DNA of 64,000 nt from Candidatus Solirubrobacter pratensis (GTDB lineage: Bacteria; Actinomycetota; Thermoleophilia; Solirubrobacterales; Solirubrobacteraceae): positions 117,343-181,342 of the forward strand of contig NZ_AUEK01000014.1 in the NCBI RefSeq assembly GCF_000425945.1, read 5' to 3'. The notes beneath the pieces were generated by a model. It saw only the letters and a program-made list of their open reading frames with translations, ran no database searches and was not told where the DNA came from. Both the position numbers and the translations under genes were made by a program. The first letter of the stretch is position 1, and each line of letters begins with the position of its first letter. This document shows, piece by piece, positions 53,719-63,038 of this stretch.

Positions 53719-54777
53719 ATGGAAGCCGCCAGCATCCCCGCACGCAAGCCCGTCGCCTCGCAGCGACTGCGCGGGCTGATCTCCAGCTACGGCCTGCTCG
53801 CCGTCCTGCTCGCCCTGCCGGTCTATTACGCCATCAAGGACCTGAGCGACGACGGCAATCTGGTCCGCCTGGGCGAGAACATCACCGCCGGCATCTCCAA
53901 CGGCGCCATCTGGGCGCTCGTGGCGATCGGCTACACGCTCGTCTACGGCATCGTCGAGCTGATCAACTTCGCCCACGGCGAGGTGTTCATGCTCGGATCG
54001 TTCATCTCGGCCTCGTTCTTCGTGACGATCGGCCTGCACGAGGGGTCGAGTGCGGTCGTCCTCTTCTTCGGGTTGCTGCTGACGCTCATCGTGGCGATGG
54101 TGGGCTCGGGCTCGGTCAACGCATTGATCGAACGCGTGGCATACCGACCATTGAGAACGGCGCCGAAGCTGGCGCCGCTGATCACCGCGGTCGGATTCTC
54201 GTTCATCCTGCAGAACGTCGGCCTGCTCTGGAAGGGCGGCTCGCAGCAGGGCATCCCGGACCTCATCAACGCGCAGCACAACCTCGTCACGATCTTCGGG
54301 GTCACGATCGAGAACAGCGACGCCCTGTCGGTGGCGGTGACGATTCCGCTGTTGATGGTGATGACGAGCTTCATCGCCCGCTCGCGCCTCGGCAAGGCCA
54401 TGCGCGCCACCGCGCAGGATCCCGAGGCCGCGCGCCTGATGGGCATCAACGTCGACACGACGATCTCTTTGACCTTCCTGCTCGGCGGCATGCTGGCCGG
54501 CGCGGCCGGTCTGATCTACGCCCTGTACCAAACGACGATCTGGTACTTCCAGGGCTTCACCGGCGGCCTGATCGCGTTCACCGCGGCCGTCATGGGCGGC
54601 ATCGGCAACCTCCGCGGGGCCGTGCTGGGCGGCGTCATCATCGGCTGCATCCAGCAGATCTCCGACAACCGGATCGGCTCGGCGTGGACGCCCGCGGTCG
54701 TGTTCGCCTATCTGATCCTGATCATGGTCTTCAAGCCGTCGGGCCTGCTCGGCGAGCAGACGAGGGACGCAGGATGA
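53719..54777 (+). CDS. livH: Branched-chain amino acid ABC transporter permease LivH
   Basis: One of two membrane subunits of the transporter. The 352-aa protein has about eight to nine helices and LivH landmarks: GISNGAIWALVAIGYTLVYG, INFAHGEVFMLG, RPLRTAPKLAPLI, the EAA-like ARLMGINVDTTISLTFLLGG and AFTAAVMGGIGNLRGAVLGG. The N-terminus is ~40 residues longer than short LivH forms. The stop overlaps livM (ATGA). Confidence 0.95.
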   Translation: MEAASIPARKPVASQRLRGLISSYGLLAVLLALPVYYAIKDLSDDGNLVRLGENITAGISNGAIWALVAIGYTLVYGIVELINFAHGEVFMLGSFISASFFVTIGLHEGSSAVVLFFGLLLTLIVAMVGSGSVNALIERVAYRPLRTAPKLAPLITAVGFSFILQNVGLLWKGGSQQGIPDLINAQHNLVTIFGVTIENSDALSVAVTIPLLMVMTSFIARSRLGKAMRATAQDPEAARLMGINVDTTISLTFLLGGMLAGAAGLIYALYQTTIWYFQGFTGGLIAFTAAVMGGIGNLRGAVLGGVIIGCIQQISDNRIGSAWTPAVVFAYLILIMVFKPSGLLGEQTRDAG

Positions 54778-55967
54778 GCGCCACCGCCTCCGCACCCGAG
54801 ACGACCAAGAAGGGCAGCCGGCTGCCCAAGCTCAACCTCCCGCCGTGGACCGAGAAGGCGCTCGTACCGGTCGTCCTGATCGTCCTCGCGATCCTGCCGT
54901 TCGGCTGGCCGAACGGGTCGCCGTTCCTGCAGGACTGCACGACGGCGCTCGCCTACGTCGTGATGGCGCTGGGCCTCAACATCGTGGTCGGCTTCGCCGG
55001 CCTGCTGGACCTCGGGTACGTCGCGTTCTTCGCGATCGGCGCCTACACGGTCGGCTACTTCGGCTCGGGCTTCTTCTCGAACGTCAACGACCAGAAGGGC
55101 ATCCACTTGCTGGTCAGCGGCGTCGCCGACAAGCTGCCCGGCCTGCACTTCAACTTCCTGATCATCCTCATCCTCGCCGCCATCGCGGCGGCGGTGGCGG
55201 GCATATTGATCGGGTTGCCGACGCTGCGACTGCGCGGCGACTACATCGCGATCGTGACGCTCGCGTTCGGCGAGATCATCGGGCGCATCGCCGTCAACGG
55301 CGACGACATCGTGATCCGCGGCCAGCCGTTGACGGCCGGCCGCCAGGGCATCTCGCCGGTCGACAAGATCGACCTGCCGGGCCTCCCGCCATTCGGCCTG
55401 CTGGACCTCAGACCCTGGTACTGGTTCGCGTTGGCGCTCGTGATCGTCGTGCTGTTCGTCAACTTCCGGCTGCGCGATTCGCGCCTCGGCCGCGCGTGGG
55501 TCGCTCTGCGTGAGGACGAGATCGCCGCCGTCGCGATGGGCGTGCCGTCGGTCAAGACCAAGCTGCTGGCCTACGCCACCGGCGCGGCCTTCGGCGGCAT
55601 GGCCGGGGCGTTCCTGGGCTCGTTCCTGAACACCGTGAACGCCGACCAGTTCCAGTTCTACTTCTCGATCCTGGTGCTGGGCATGATCATCCTCGGCGGC
55701 CTCGGCTCCATCTGGGGCGTGGTCCTGGGCGCGATCGTGCTGTCGTTCATCAACAACTGGTTCATCCCGGACGTGCTCAACGACGTCCCGGGCAAGCTGG
55801 GGATCGACTTCGACGCGACGCAGATCACGTTCGCGATCTACGGCTTCCTGCTGGTGCTGATGATGATCCTCCGTCCGCAGGGCCTGTTGCCCGACCGGCG
55901 GCACAAGATGGAGCTGGCCGAGCACGCCGAGACCAGCGACGAGACCCTCTACACGGCACGGGCATGA
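54774..55967 (+). CDS. livM: Branched-chain amino acid ABC transporter permease LivM
   Basis: Second membrane subunit. The 397-aa protein starts with a basic cytosolic segment (KKGSRLPKLNLPPW) and then about ten helices with the LivM pattern YVVMALGLNIVVGFAGLLDLGYVAFFAIGAY, LRGDYIAIVTLAFGEIIGRI, the EAA-like loop GRAWVALREDEIAAVAMGV and MIILGGLGSIWGVVLGA. ATG overlaps livH and the stop overlaps livG. Confidence 0.95.
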   Translation: MSATASAPETTKKGSRLPKLNLPPWTEKALVPVVLIVLAILPFGWPNGSPFLQDCTTALAYVVMALGLNIVVGFAGLLDLGYVAFFAIGAYTVGYFGSGFFSNVNDQKGIHLLVSGVADKLPGLHFNFLIILILAAIAAAVAGILIGLPTLRLRGDYIAIVTLAFGEIIGRIAVNGDDIVIRGQPLTAGRQGISPVDKIDLPGLPPFGLLDLRPWYWFALALVIVVLFVNFRLRDSRLGRAWVALREDEIAAVAMGVPSVKTKLLAYATGAAFGGMAGAFLGSFLNTVNADQFQFYFSILVLGMIILGGLGSIWGVVLGAIVLSFINNWFIPDVLNDVPGKLGIDFDATQITFAIYGFLLVLMMILRPQGLLPDRRHKMELAEHAETSDETLYTARA

Positions 55968-56788
55968 GCGCAACCCAGGCACCCACGCCGCCTCCGTCGC
56001 TGGCGAACTCCGCCATCCTCGACGCGGTCGACATCACCAAGCAGTTCGGCGGCCTGACGGCGGTCAGCGACGTCTCGTTCAGCCTCCCGGAGCGCTCGAT
56101 CGTCTCGATCATCGGGCCCAACGGGGCGGGGAAGACGACGTTCTTCAACATGCTGACCGGCTTCTACCGCCCGACGATCGGCACGATCACCTTCGGCGGC
56201 CGGGACATCACCGGGGCGCGGCCCGACCAGGTCATGAAGGCCGGGATGGCGCGGACGTTCCAGAACATCCGCCTCTTCTCGACGATGACGGCGATGGAGA
56301 ACGTCATGATCGGCGAGCACTCGCGCATGAGCGCGGGCCTGTTCGGGTCGATCGTGCGGACGCCGAAGACGCGCCGCGAGGAGAAGGCGGTCCGCGAGAA
56401 GGCGCACGAGGAGCTCGCGTACGTCGGCATCGATCCTCGCTGGCACGACCATCTCGCCGTCAACCTGTCCTACGGCGACCAGCGCCGGGTGGAGATCGCC
56501 CGCGCGCTGGCTTCGGATCCGAAGGTCCTGCTGCTGGACGAGCCGACGGCGGGCATGAACCCGCAGGAGTCGGCGGCGCTGACGGACTTCATGCGTAAGC
56601 TCCGCGACGAGCGCGGCATGACGATCCTGCTGATCGAGCACGACATGAAGGTCGTCATGGGCGTCTCCGAGCGCCTGACGGTGCTCGATCACGGCGAGAA
56701 GATCGCCGAGGGGCTGCCGGCCGAGGTGCGGGCGAACCCGCGCGTCGTCGAGGCGTACCTCGGCAAGGCCGCATCGGTGGAGGGCTAG
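55964..56788 (+). CDS. livG: Branched-chain amino acid ABC transporter ATP-binding protein LivG
   Basis: ATPase subunit, 274 aa. Walker A GPNGAGKTT, Q-loop FQNIRLF, signature NLSYGDQRRVEIARAL, Walker B VLLLDEPTAGMNPQE and the switch IEHDMKVVMG are all present. The Arg-rich segment after the Q-loop and the C-terminal VVEAYLGK are typical of LivG rather than LivF. The ATG overlaps the livM stop. Confidence 0.96.
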   Translation: MSATQAPTPPPSLANSAILDAVDITKQFGGLTAVSDVSFSLPERSIVSIIGPNGAGKTTFFNMLTGFYRPTIGTITFGGRDITGARPDQVMKAGMARTFQNIRLFSTMTAMENVMIGEHSRMSAGLFGSIVRTPKTRREEKAVREKAHEELAYVGIDPRWHDHLAVNLSYGDQRRVEIARALASDPKVLLLDEPTAGMNPQESAALTDFMRKLRDERGMTILLIEHDMKVVMGVSERLTVLDHGEKIAEGLPAEVRANPRVVEAYLGKAASVEG

Positions 56789-56792
56789 CGCG

Positions 56793-57503
56793 ATGGCGTT
56801 CCTGGAAGTCGACAACATCGCCACCTACTACGGCAACATCCAGGCGCTCAAGGGCGTCTCGCTGGCGGTCGAGGAGGGCGAGTGCGTGACGCTGATCGGC
56901 TCCAACGGGGCCGGCAAGTCGACCACGCTGCGCTCGATCTCGGCGCTCACGCCGCCGCGCACCGGCACGATCAAGCTGGCGGGCGAGGAGATCCAGAACC
57001 TCCCGCCGCAAGAGATCGTCGGGCTCGGCATCTGCCAGTCTCCCGAGGGTCGCAAGTGCTTCCAGCGCATGACCGTGCGCGAGAACCTGGAGCTCGGGGC
57101 CTACCTGCGGCGCGACCACACGCAGATCCAGACGGATCTCAAGCGCGTGTTCGAGCTGTTCCCGCGCCTGGACGAGCGCCAGTCGCAGAAGGCGGGCACG
57201 ATGTCGGGCGGTGAGCAGCAGATGCTGGCGATCGGGCGCGCGATGATGGGCTCTCCGAAGGTGCTGCTGCTCGACGAGCCGTCGATGGGCATCTCGCCCG
57301 TGCTCACCGAGCGCATCTACGAGACGATCGCGGAGATCAACAAGGAGGGCATGACGATCCTCCTCGTCGAGCAGAACGCGAACTTCGCCCTCGACGTGTC
57401 CAAGCGCGGCTACGTGCTGGAGACCGGCAAGGTCGTCATGTCCGACGAGTCGACCTCGCTGCGGACCAACCCCGAAGTGATGAAGGCCTACCTGGGAACA
57501 TGA
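56793..57503 (+). CDS. livF: Branched-chain amino acid ABC transporter ATP-binding protein LivF
   Basis: Second ATPase subunit, 236 aa. Walker A GSNGAGKST, Q-loop-region CQSPEGRKCFQRMTVREN, signature TMSGGEQQMLAIGRAMM, Walker B VLLLDEPSMGISPVL and the switch VEQNANFAL identify LivF. It follows livG by 4 bp and overlaps a small membrane gene by 4 bp. Confidence 0.96.
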   Translation: MAFLEVDNIATYYGNIQALKGVSLAVEEGECVTLIGSNGAGKSTTLRSISALTPPRTGTIKLAGEEIQNLPPQEIVGLGICQSPEGRKCFQRMTVRENLELGAYLRRDHTQIQTDLKRVFELFPRLDERQSQKAGTMSGGEQQMLAIGRAMMGSPKVLLLDEPSMGISPVLTERIYETIAEINKEGMTILLVEQNANFALDVSKRGYVLETGKVVMSDESTSLRTNPEVMKAYLGT

Positions 57504-57754
57504 TCCTCTTCGGACTCATCGGCGCGACCGCGCTGTGGCTGCTGTACCTGTGGCTGATCTCGGCGATCGTCGCCTCATACCTGTCCGAGCGCAAGGGCTA
57601 CGGGGAGAAGCCGGGGCTGGCGTCCGGGCTCATCCTCACCTTCGTGGGCGCCCTCGTCTGGCTCGTCGTGCCGGCGCGCGAGAACTCGAAGTGGAAGACC
57701 CTCGGGCCGTTCGGCCGCGGTAAGAACGCGGCCAAGCGCCGCTCGGCCTCCTGA
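57500..57754 (+). CDS. Small membrane protein at the end of the liv operon (84 aa)
   Basis: Not recognised as a named family. Two hydrophobic segments (about residues 3-27 and 43-60) flank SERKGYGEKPG; the C-terminal quarter is basic (GRGKNAAKRRSAS) and presumably cytosolic. The SER-KGYG...PG turn resembles small conserved membrane proteins found in many bacteria. ATG overlaps the livF stop, so it is co-expressed with the transporter, though a part in transport is only a guess. A strong hairpin follows. Confidence 0.75.
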   Translation: MILFGLIGATALWLLYLWLISAIVASYLSERKGYGEKPGLASGLILTFVGALVWLVVPARENSKWKTLGPFGRGKNAAKRRSAS

Positions 57755-57771
57755 TCGATCCGCTGCTGCCG

Positions 57772-57798
57772 GGCCGCCCGCTCAGCTAGCGGGCGGCC
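57772..57798. terminator. Hairpin ending the liv operon and the convergent small gene
   Basis: A perfect 11-bp stem GGCCGCCCGCT / AGCGGGCGGCC with loop CAGCT. It contains the stop codon of the minus-strand gene. No T-run, but strong and well placed for both directions. Confidence 0.6.
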
Positions 57799-58100
57799 TG
57801 CGGCTGCACCTTGCCGACGTCGCAGCCCTGCGGCAGGTAGCCGCCGTCGCCGCGCGGGCGGTCGCAGCCGAAGCCGCTGGCCATCGCGGGCGCTGCGGCG
57901 AACTGCTGCAGGAACGGGACACGGTCGGCGCTCGAGAGCTGGCTCGGCGTCATCGCCGCGAACACGACCATGCCGGCCGCGACGCTTGCCGCCAAGCGGC
58001 GGCGCAGCGCGTTCCGGTGCTCGCGTACGGCAGCCGCTCGCGCCGTCGCTCGCGTCAATGCTTCCCCGAGGGCCTCGAGGTCGGGTGGCATCTCCGCCAT
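57786..58100 (-). CDS. Hypothetical single-pass membrane protein (104 aa)
   Basis: Not recognised. The N-terminal ~37 residues are charged and helical (DLEALGEALTRATARAAAVREHRN), followed by one hydrophobic helix (about 38-52, ASVAAGMVVFAAM) and a short outside tail with two cysteines (GFGCDRPRGDGG, QGCDVGKVQ). The layout could suit a small anti-sigma-like or anchor protein, but no motif supports that. It stands alone between the liv operon and the epimerase gene; codon use resembles its neighbours. Confidence 0.6.
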   Translation of the reverse strand: MAEMPPDLEALGEALTRATARAAAVREHRNALRRRLAASVAAGMVVFAAMTPSQLSSADRVPFLQQFAAAPAMASGFGCDRPRGDGGYLPQGCDVGKVQPQAAR

Positions 58101-58160
58101 GACACCCCATGATGGCTTCTTCGCCGCAGGGATGTCACGGCCCGCGAACGGAGAGGTGCG

Positions 58161-59027
58161 TTACGAGACCGCGTCTCCGAGGGCCTCGTCCAGGTCAGGG
58201 TGCGCGAACCGGTAGCCGCGTGCCTGGGCGGCCTGCGGAACCGCCCGCTGGCCCGTCGTCACGATCGTCGCCATCTCGCCGTAGAGCGCGCGGATCGCGA
58301 ACGCGGGCACCGGCGCGACCGCGGGGCGGTGCAGCGCTCGGCCGAGCGCCTTGGAGAACTCGGCGTTGGTGACCGGCTCGGGCGCGGTCGCGTTCACCGG
58401 CCCGCTCCAGGCGGGATCGTCGAGCGCGGCGACATAGATCCCGACGACGTCGTCGAGGTGGATCCACGGCATGTACTGCCTGCCGCCGGCCACGGGGCCG
58501 CCCGCGCCGACCTTGAAGGGTGGCAGCATCTTGGCCAGCGCGCCGCCGTCCGCGCTCAGGACGATGCCGGTGCGAACGATGACCACGCGCACCCCGTGCT
58601 CGGCGGCGGCGTTCGCCTCGCGCTCCCACGCGACGCATACGCGCGCCGGGAAGTCGTCGCCCGCGGGGGTCTCCTCGGTGACGACCTCGTCGCCGTGCGG
58701 GCCGTAGTAGCCGACCGCGGACGAGCACACGAGCGTTTTGACACCTGTACCGGCGAGCGCGGCGACGAGGTTGCGCGTCCCGAGCTCGCGCGACTCGACG
58801 ATGCGCCGCTTGGCGTCGGCGCTCCAGCGCTGCGCGAGGTTCTCGCCGGCGAGGTGGACGACGGCGTCACGGCCTTCGAGCGCGGCCTTGGGCGCCGGCC
58901 CCCGCGCCGGGTCCCAGCGCGGCTCGCGCCCGCGCGAGAGCACCGTCACCTCGTCGCCGCGGTCCTGCAGCCGCGCGACGAGCCGCGAGCCGATCAGCCC
59001 GCTGCCGCCCGTGATCGTGATCCGCAT
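58161..59027 (-). CDS. TIGR01777-family NAD(P)-binding epimerase/SDR (YfcH/SDR39U1-like)
   Basis: 288-aa extended-SDR protein. It starts ITITGGSGLIGSRLVARLQDRG, has AVVHLAGENLAQRWSADAKRRI, LVCSSAVGYYGPHGDEVV (YxxxK-type site altered as usual for this family), RTGIVLSADGGALAKMLPPFKVG and PWIHLDDVVG. These are the hallmark blocks of the TIGR01777 group, whose reaction is unknown. The ATG has AGGAGA 4 bp upstream. The malic enzyme gene lies 42 bp upstream on the same strand, so they may share a transcript. Confidence 0.92.
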   Translation of the reverse strand: MRITITGGSGLIGSRLVARLQDRGDEVTVLSRGREPRWDPARGPAPKAALEGRDAVVHLAGENLAQRWSADAKRRIVESRELGTRNLVAALAGTGVKTLVCSSAVGYYGPHGDEVVTEETPAGDDFPARVCVAWEREANAAAEHGVRVVIVRTGIVLSADGGALAKMLPPFKVGAGGPVAGGRQYMPWIHLDDVVGIYVAALDDPAWSGPVNATAPEPVTNAEFSKALGRALHRPAVAPVPAFAIRALYGEMATIVTTGQRAVPQAAQARGYRFAHPDLDEALGDAVS

Positions 59028-59069
59028 GCGTTCTCCTACGGCTCTCGCGCGTCGCCGGATCCAGCGCGG

Positions 59070-60567
<1,498 letters not shown>

Positions 60568-60569
<2 letters not shown>

Positions 60570-62100
60570 GCGGGAACAGGATGCCACGTGCCACCATCTC
60601 GAGGTGCCTTCGCCCGGTCTTGACCGCGCGCTGTTGCGCCTCGCGGCCGTCGTCGTGCTGGGGACGATCATGTCGATCCTCGACACGACGATCGTCAACG
60701 TCGCGATCGAGACGCTCGGGCGCGAGCTCGACGCGCCGCTGTCGAGCATCCAGTGGGTCGCGACCGGCTACCTGCTCGCGCTGGCGACGGTCATCCCCTT
60801 GACCGGCTGGGCGATGGAGCGCTTCGGCGGCAAGCGCGCGTGGATGACGTCGGTCGCGCTGTTCCTGCTCGGCAGCACACTCTGCGGGCTCGCGTGGAGC
60901 ACGACGTCGCTGATCGCGTTCCGGGTGCTGCAGGGGTTCGGCGGCGGCATGATCATGCCGATCGGCCAGGCGATCCTCGCGCAGGCGGCGGGACCGGAGC
61001 GGATGGGGCGCGTGATGAGCGTGATCGGCGTCCCGACGCTGCTCGGGCCGATCCTCGGGCCGGTGATCGGCGGCCTGATCATCGACAACGCGTCGTGGCG
61101 CTGGATCTTCTTCGTCAACGTGCCGGTCGGCGCGGTCGCGCTCGTGCTCGCCGCCCGGGTGCTGCCGGGGGTGGAGGCGGCGAGCGCGCGGGCGCGGCTG
61201 GACGTGCGCGGGCTGTTGATGCTCTCGCCCGGGCTGGCAGCGCTCGTCTACGCGCTGTCGGAGGTCGGGATCCAGGGCGGGCTCGGGGAGACGCGGGTGC
61301 TGGTCGCGCTCGTGGCCGGCGTGGTCCTGCTGGGCCTCGTCGCGCGCCACGGGCTCCGCGGCAACGGGACGCTGATCGACCTCGGGCTCTTCCGCGACCG
61401 CGCGTTCGCCGCCGCCTCGGGGACCGTGTTCATCTTCGGCGTATCGCTGTTCGGCGCGATGCTGATCCTGCCGCTCTACTACCAGGTCGTGCGCGGCCAA
61501 TCGGCGCTGGAGGCGGGCCTGCTGCTCGCGCCGCAGGGGCTGGGCGCGGCGATCGCGATGCCGATCGCCGGGCGGCTGACCGACAAGCTCGGCGCGGGGC
61601 GCATCGTCCCGTTCGGCGTGATCGTGGCGCTGGTCGGCACCGGCGCCTACACACAGCTCGCTGCCGACACGCCGTTCGGGTTGCTGGCCTTCGCGCTGTG
61701 GGTGCGCGGCGTCGGCCTCGGCGTGACGATGATGCCCTCGATGGCGGCGGCCTACCAGACGCTCTCGCGCGCCGCCGTGCCGCGGGCGACGACCGCTATC
61801 AACATCATCCGCACGATCGGCGGCTCGTTCGGCACGGCGGTGCTGTCGGTCGTGCTCGAGCGCCGGATCGCCGCGAACCTGCCCGGCGTCGGCGGCTCCC
61901 TCGCATCCGTGCGCGGGTCGGCGGAGGGCGCGGCTCCGCCGCCGCGGGTCGCGGACGCGCTCGCGCACGCTTTCGGGCAGACGTTCTGGTGGGCGGTGGG
62001 GCTGACCGCGCTCGCGCTGATCCCGGCGTACTTCCTCCCGCGCCGCCCGCCCGAGGCGGCCCCCGCCGGCGCCGCCGAGGCCGCGGCCGCGGAGGCTTAG
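60568..62100 (+). CDS. DHA2-family (EmrB/QacA) MFS drug transporter
   Basis: 510-aa exporter with about 14 hydrophobic helices. SILDTTIVNVAIETLGREL in helix 1, QWVATGYLLALATVIPLTGWAMERFGGKRAW with the MFS loop motif, and GPILGPVIGGLIIDNASWRWIFFVNVPVG (motif C) mark the EmrB/QacA group of proton-coupled drug efflux pumps. The start may be ATG 60568 or GTG 60604. It is divergent from the malic enzyme with overlapping start codons. No TetR-type regulator is adjacent. Confidence 0.92.
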
Positions 62101-62305
62101 CGCCTGGCCGCGCCTGCGGCGGTGCCCGAGGTCGGACACGTCCGCCGGGAGCAGGCGCACCTCGAGGTTCGGTTCGTCATCGCCCGCCACGAAGCGCGGG
62201 TCGAGGTCGGTCCGGGCACGGAGCGGCGCGCCGGGTCGGGTCGGGTGCCGCTTGCGAATCGGGGCTGACGGAGGGACGCTCTTGGTAGCTCACCGGGAGG
62301 TGACC

Positions 62306-62992
62306 ATGCGCAACCCAGTTCGCTCGGAGGCCGACGCGTTCCACATCGTGTCCGGAAGCGCCGCAGTCATCGGCGCAGCAGTCGTCCTCGGCGCGCTCAC
62401 CACGCCGGTCGCGGGCGTGGCCCTCTTGCTCGGCGCCGTCGCCGGCGTCTGCATCTGGGAATTCGGGACGAACGATCCCGACCGCCTCAGACCGCTCCGC
62501 GAGGCCGCGGCCCAGGGACGCGTCGCGCGCCTGGGGACGCGGCCGCGGGTCCTGGTCGTCGCGAACCGCACTCTCCCGGGCGCACGGCTGCGGGAGGAGC
62601 TGCTGCGCCGTGCGCAGGACGGCGCCGAGCTCCGCTTCATCGTGCCCATCGTCGCCTCGCGCGTCCACTACATCGCCTCCGATGTCGATCGCGAGCTGCG
62701 CGAGGCGCACCGCCGGCTTGCAGAGGCACTGGCGTGGGCGAGGGCGGCGGGCCTGGACGCGAGCGGCAAGGTCGGCGACCCGACCGTCGCGTTCGCCGCG
62801 ATCGAGGACGAGCTGCGGATGTCCGGCGCCGACGAGGTGATCGTCTCGACGCACCCGCCCGGGCGGTCGAACTGGCTCGAGACGGGGATCGTGGCGCGGC
62901 TGCGGGACGAGCTCGACATCCCGGTCACGCACATCGTGGGCGAGCTGGAGCCGGGCGCGGCGCCGGGGCGGGCGCGGACGGCGGCGCACTGA
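62306..62992 (+). CDS. Two-TM membrane protein with USP-like domain
   Basis: 228-aa protein. The ATG at 62306 is fixed by GGAGG ending 5 bp upstream. Two closely spaced hydrophobic segments (about 12-30 and 34-46) are followed by a cytosolic domain: RVLVVANRTLPGARLREELLRR, ELRFIVPIV, and the C-terminal ADEVIVSTHPPGRSNWLETGIVARLRDELDIPVTHIV, which resembles universal stress protein folds. The ATP-binding G-x2-G-x9-G(S/T) motif is not clear, so nucleotide binding is doubtful. A strong terminator hairpin follows. Confidence 0.8.
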   Translation: MRNPVRSEADAFHIVSGSAAVIGAAVVLGALTTPVAGVALLLGAVAGVCIWEFGTNDPDRLRPLREAAAQGRVARLGTRPRVLVVANRTLPGARLREELLRRAQDGAELRFIVPIVASRVHYIASDVDRELREAHRRLAEALAWARAAGLDASGKVGDPTVAFAAIEDELRMSGADEVIVSTHPPGRSNWLETGIVARLRDELDIPVTHIVGELEPGAAPGRARTAAH

Positions 62993-62999
62993 GCGCTGG

Positions 63000-63024
63000 A
63001 GGGCGGCGCGGGTCGCGCCGCCCT
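63000..63024. terminator. Strong hairpin between the USP-like and RGG-protein genes
   Basis: AGGGCGGCGCG and CGCGCCGCCCT form a perfect 11-bp stem with a GGT loop, 7 bp after one stop codon and 15 bp from the convergent stop codon. Confidence 0.7.
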
Positions 63025-63038
63025 GATTCACGCCTCGC

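Noticed and set aside
62101..62220. Protein-like minus-strand fragment (DPRFVAGDDEPNLEVRL) between the MFS and USP-like genes
   Set aside because: The stretch looks coding for about 35 residues, but the frame has no stop before running deep into the MFS gene, has no start signal, and shows no domain; a decayed fragment is possible but unsupported.
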